Positions 6,913 through 9,327 of a stretch of DNA of 9,327 nt are shown piece by piece (the first letter of the stretch is position 1; every line of letters starts with the position of its first letter). Position numbers and translations under genes: made by a program. The notes under the pieces are model-generated. The model made no database searches and had not been told where the DNA came from. It worked only from the letters and a program-made list of their open reading frames with translations. Source of the DNA: Methanobacteriota archaeon (GTDB lineage: Archaea; Halobacteriota; Bog-38; Methanoflorentales; Methanoflorentaceae); assembly GCA_003170935.1 (NCBI GenBank), contig PMYA01000092.1, positions 4,969-14,295 on the forward strand. The letters run 5' to 3'.

Positions 6913-7956
6913 GTGACGATGGCGATTGAAATAAAAGGCGACAGTGTGACGCTCTCGAAAGAATGCTTCGAGGAGCAGGATTTCAGCTACTATGGCCGGT
7001 TGAAAGGCGACGTTCTTGAACTATCACTTGTCGAGGCTGCTTTTCTCATTGAACGCGAGCGGCTCGACTTAGGAATCACACTCAAAGAGTTCTTCAAGGT
7101 AGCTTCCACCATTCAACCGTATCTGGATCTTAAGTACGTCGTCTACAAAGACCTGCGTGAACGTGGCTACTATGTGAAGCCCAGTGTAACCGACTTCCGA
7201 TTGTATCCACGTGGCGGGAGGCCGGGCGAGGGCCCCGCGTCAGCTTACGTCTACGTGCTCTCTGAGCGCATCTCTGTTCCTTTTATGGAACTCGTGGAAA
7301 AGGTGAAACTCGCGCAAAACGTGCGGAAAAAGATGCTCCTAGCGGTTGTTGACGGGGAAAGCGATCTGACCTTTTACACAGCTAAAACTGCAAATATGCA
7401 GGGTAAGATGCCCCCACTCGGGCTTGATTTTTCTGAAGCGGATGCCACCCTGCTCGACGATCGAGTTGTGATTTGGGACGAACACGACGCCGTGCAGCTT
7501 TACCGAGCGGGTTTTTATGGAAAGCTCGTAGACGGGAAAATGTTGCAGCTCTCTCTTCTTGAGTGCGCATACCTCATGCAGCTCGGATTGCCGGTTGAGG
7601 ATGGGGCTACAAACAGGCGCTTCACCACTTTGCAATTCATCCGCAGAGCCGAAGCTATTGAACCTGAATTCGCAATGAAACTAGACGTGTATAAAGATCT
7701 TAAGGATCGTGGTTTTGTCGTTAAGACTGGTTTTAAGTTTGGAAGCCATTTTAGGGCGTATGAGCAAATCGAAGACGTCGATCGGATACCGCACTCAAAG
7801 TACCTCGTACACGCCCTGCCAAAAGATTTCATCGTAATGCTACCTGAAATGTCACGGGCGATTCGTCTTGCACACGGCGTTCGCAAGCGGATGATTTTTG
7901 CTTATAAAGGAAAAAAGGCCCTCGAATACCTTGATATTGGGCGGGCAAAACCATGA
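6913..7956 (+). CDS. endA: tRNA-intron (splicing) endonuclease, duplicated two-repeat form
   Basis: EndA cuts both ends of pre-tRNA introns at bulge-helix-bulge sites. The 347 residues are two tandem EndA repeats, as in the euryarchaeal homodimeric (alpha-2) enzymes. Repeat 1 (about 25-155) and repeat 2 (about 195-347) align clearly: YYGRL with FYGKL, VYKDLRERGYYVK with VYKDLKDRGFVVK, VRKK with VRKR. Repeat 2 has the full catalytic triad: Y283 in HFRAY, H294 in IPHSKY and K325 in GVRKR. Repeat 1 keeps Y98 and K139, but the histidine is replaced (GPASAY, A109/S110) and the KFG segment before the tyrosine is missing, so it is a structural repeat. The start is GTG at 6913, seven bases after AGGA. 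ATG at 6919 (MAIEIKGD) is an alternative, two codons shorter. trpS follows 141 bases later on the same strand. Confidence 0.93.
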   Translation: MTMAIEIKGDSVTLSKECFEEQDFSYYGRLKGDVLELSLVEAAFLIERERLDLGITLKEFFKVASTIQPYLDLKYVVYKDLRERGYYVKPSVTDFRLYPRGGRPGEGPASAYVYVLSERISVPFMELVEKVKLAQNVRKKMLLAVVDGESDLTFYTAKTANMQGKMPPLGLDFSEADATLLDDRVVIWDEHDAVQLYRAGFYGKLVDGKMLQLSLLECAYLMQLGLPVEDGATNRRFTTLQFIRRAEAIEPEFAMKLDVYKDLKDRGFVVKTGFKFGSHFRAYEQIEDVDRIPHSKYLVHALPKDFIVMLPEMSRAIRLAHGVRKRMIFAYKGKKALEYLDIGRAKP

Positions 7957-8037
7957 TAAGTCTATTTGGCACCCGGTTTCGAAATGGGGCTTATAATAAC
8001 GCGCTAGTACAAAAAATTCCGTGTGATATACGGTGTC

Positions 8038-8044
8038 TTTATAA
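8038..8044 (+). promoter_or_regulatory. TATA-like box upstream of trpS
   Basis: TTTATAA lies 53 bases before the trpS ATG, which would put transcription start near 8065-8070 and give a short leader containing the purine-rich GAGGGAAGGGG (8077-8087). A second AT-rich element, TTATAATAA, lies at 7991-7999. This suggests trpS has its own promoter although it follows endA. The call rests on sequence resemblance only. Confidence 0.4.
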
Positions 8045-8097
8045 CCGCTAATGACTATCAATAGCAGAAATAAGTAGAGGGAAGGGGCCAGAACAGG

Positions 8098-9228
8098 ATG
8101 CCAAGCGACGAGTTTATCGTAACTCCGTGGGAAGTCAAAGGTCACGTTGACTACAACAAGCTGATAGCCCTTTTTGGAACGCAGCCCATTGACGAGGCTA
8201 TTTTAGCGCGATTTAAGAAACTCACCGGTTCAATCCCGATGATGTTGCGACGGCAAGTTTTCTTCTCACATCGAGACCTCAATTGGATACTGGATCAGTA
8301 CGAAGCAGGTGAGAAGTTCGCGCTCTACACTGGAAGAGGGCCTTCGGGGCAGACACATCTTGGTCATCTGATGCCGTGGATGTTCACGAAGTACTTGCAA
8401 GACGCATTTGGGGCTGAATTATACTTCCAGATGACTGACGATGAGAAATTCCTTCAGAAGGACGAGCTGAGTGCATACGCGACGCGCGGTTTTTCATATG
8501 ACAACTGTCTCGATCTGATCGCGCTCGGCTTTGATCCGAAAAAGACGCGAATATTTCTCGACACTGAGTATGTAAGAACCCTATATCCAATAGCACTGGA
8601 AGTAGCGAAGCGCGTGACGTTCTCGGCAGCTCGAGCGGTTTTTGGATTCGAAACAAGCACTAACATTGGAATGGTTTTCTTTACGAGCATGCAATCGGCG
8701 CCAGCATTCTTGCCGACGATTTTGGCGGGGCATAACGTTCCTGTACTGATTCCATGCGCTATCGACCAGGACCCGCACTTTCGCATTACCCGCGACGTTG
8801 CGCAAAAAATGGGTTACTATAAGCCAGCGCTCGTATTTAGCCGCTTCTTCCCAAGCCTTTTAGGCCTTGACAAAATGTCCGCTTCGCTTCCGGAAACGAG
8901 CATTTTTACGACAGACACTCCCGAAGAGGCGAAGAAAAAGATAGCTAATGCATTTACCGGCGGGAGAACCACAGTGAAAGAACAGCAAGAACTTGGTGGT
9001 GTGCCTGACATTTGTGCAGTATATCAGTACTCGTTTTACCTGTTTGAAAAGGACGATCGAAGGGCGCTTGAGCTGCGTCAGGAGTGTTTGCAGGGGGTAC
9101 GTGCTTGTGGGGAGTGCAAAAAGGAGCTGGCTGCTAAGGTTGTGCAGTTCCTAAAAAGCCATCAGATTGCGCGCGAGCGAGCACGAGATCATATAGAAGA
9201 CTTCATTATTCGAGACTGTAGCGACTAA
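8098..9228 (+). CDS. trpS: Tryptophanyl-tRNA synthetase, archaeal/eukaryal type
   Basis: Class I aminoacyl-tRNA synthetase that activates tryptophan with ATP and attaches it to tRNA-Trp in the cytoplasm. The protein of 376 residues is full length for archaeal TrpRS. The N-terminal segment (DEFIVTPWEVKG, residues 4-15) is characteristic of the archaeal/eukaryal form, as is FFSHRDL (55-61). The Rossmann core has YTGRGPSG followed by HLGH at 87-90 (HIGH motif), TDDEKFL (113-119), VFGFETSTNIG (181-191) and AIDQDPHFR (221-229). KMSAS at 259-263 is the archaeal/eukaryal version of KMSKS. The helical C-terminal domain contains CGECK (337-341) within the usual anticodon-binding end. The ATG has a purine-rich stretch (8077-8087) ten bases upstream, and the N-terminus matches the family from its first residues. 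All catalytic motifs are intact. Its position beside endA is a pairing I recall in other archaea. Confidence 0.97.
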   Translation: MPSDEFIVTPWEVKGHVDYNKLIALFGTQPIDEAILARFKKLTGSIPMMLRRQVFFSHRDLNWILDQYEAGEKFALYTGRGPSGQTHLGHLMPWMFTKYLQDAFGAELYFQMTDDEKFLQKDELSAYATRGFSYDNCLDLIALGFDPKKTRIFLDTEYVRTLYPIALEVAKRVTFSAARAVFGFETSTNIGMVFFTSMQSAPAFLPTILAGHNVPVLIPCAIDQDPHFRITRDVAQKMGYYKPALVFSRFFPSLLGLDKMSASLPETSIFTTDTPEEAKKKIANAFTGGRTTVKEQQELGGVPDICAVYQYSFYLFEKDDRRALELRQECLQGVRACGECKKELAAKVVQFLKSHQIARERARDHIEDFIIRDCSD

Positions 9229-9261
9229 AAAACGAGCGAGTAAAACGGTAGCTCAGCTTGC

Positions 9262-9270
9262 TAATATAAA
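9262..9270 (+). promoter_or_regulatory. Possible TATA-like box for a gene beyond the right edge
   Basis: TAATATAAA lies 34 bases after the trpS stop and 37 bases before an ATG at 9308 whose frame stays open to the window end. The spacing suits an archaeal promoter, but the sequence is short and the match is weak. Confidence 0.3.
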
Positions 9271-9307
9271 GCCAGCGCAGCGATTTATCTCAGCTTCTGA
9301 AGTCTGG

Positions 9308-9327
9308 ATGCTACTAAATAGTATTAT
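9308..9327 (+). CDS. Possible start of a further gene, cut by the window edge
   Basis: An ATG at 9308 opens a frame that reaches the end of the window without a stop, following a TATA-like element. Only six complete codons are visible, there is no good Shine-Dalgarno sequence, and no product can be suggested. The rest of the 99 bases after trpS shows no other coding signal. Confidence 0.15.

Noticed and set aside
7852..8145. Minus-strand open frame of 97 codons spanning the endA-trpS gap, with a hydrophobic stretch
   Set aside because: Both ends overlap confident genes on the other strand, no ribosome site was seen, and the hydrophobic stretch fits AT-rich intergenic sequence.
9247..9256. 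GGTAGCTCAG resembles the D-arm start of a tRNA gene
   Set aside because: No matching acceptor stem, no anticodon arm and no T-arm GGTTC-like sequence follow within tRNA distance.
1..9327. CRISPR array, insertion sequence or defence island
   Set aside because: No spaced direct repeats, transposase motifs or terminal inverted repeats were seen, and all genes fit core archaeal repair and tRNA functions.

Overview
The window is archaeal chromosomal DNA. Every recognisable product belongs to an archaeal information-processing family: an XPB helicase with its partner nuclease Bax1, a Ski2-type helicase of the Brr2/ASCC3 style, a duplicated EndA-type tRNA splicing endonuclease, and an archaeal/eukaryal-type tryptophanyl-tRNA synthetase. 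Genes are tightly packed, starts are preceded by purine-rich Shine-Dalgarno-like stretches, and TATA-like boxes precede some start codons. The duplicated two-domain EndA is typical of euryarchaeal-type lineages, but the sequence alone does not fix the lineage. TGA, TAG and TAA all end genes here, so there is no sign of code reassignment.

Layout. Positions 1-3821 hold a co-directional (+) cluster: a predicted nucleotidyltransferase cut by the left edge, then XPB (TTG start), then Bax1, which overlaps the XPB end by 11 bases. The XPB-Bax1 pair is a known helicase-nuclease module implicated in archaeal DNA repair. Positions 3846-6797 (-) hold one long Ski2-like helicase of 983 residues, convergent with Bax1 across a 24-base gap that sits in a small hairpin. 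Its helicase core continues into a Sec63-like unit, a low-complexity linker, and a cysteine-rich tail with 16 paired cysteines that reads as a tandem duplication. Positions 6913-9228 (+) hold endA and then trpS, with a TATA-like element before trpS. The final 99 bases hold only a possible promoter and the possible start of another gene.

Functional reading. The left half is a probable DNA repair operon. The central helicase could act on DNA or RNA and is the least ordinary protein present. The right half is a tRNA pair that cuts introns from pre-tRNAs and charges tRNA-Trp. This pairing makes sense because tRNA-Trp carries an intron in many archaea. No mobile elements, CRISPR arrays, rRNA or convincing tRNA genes were seen. 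The best candidate for something new is the architecture of the central helicase: a Brr2/ASCC3-like single cassette fused to duplicated topoisomerase-like zinc modules.
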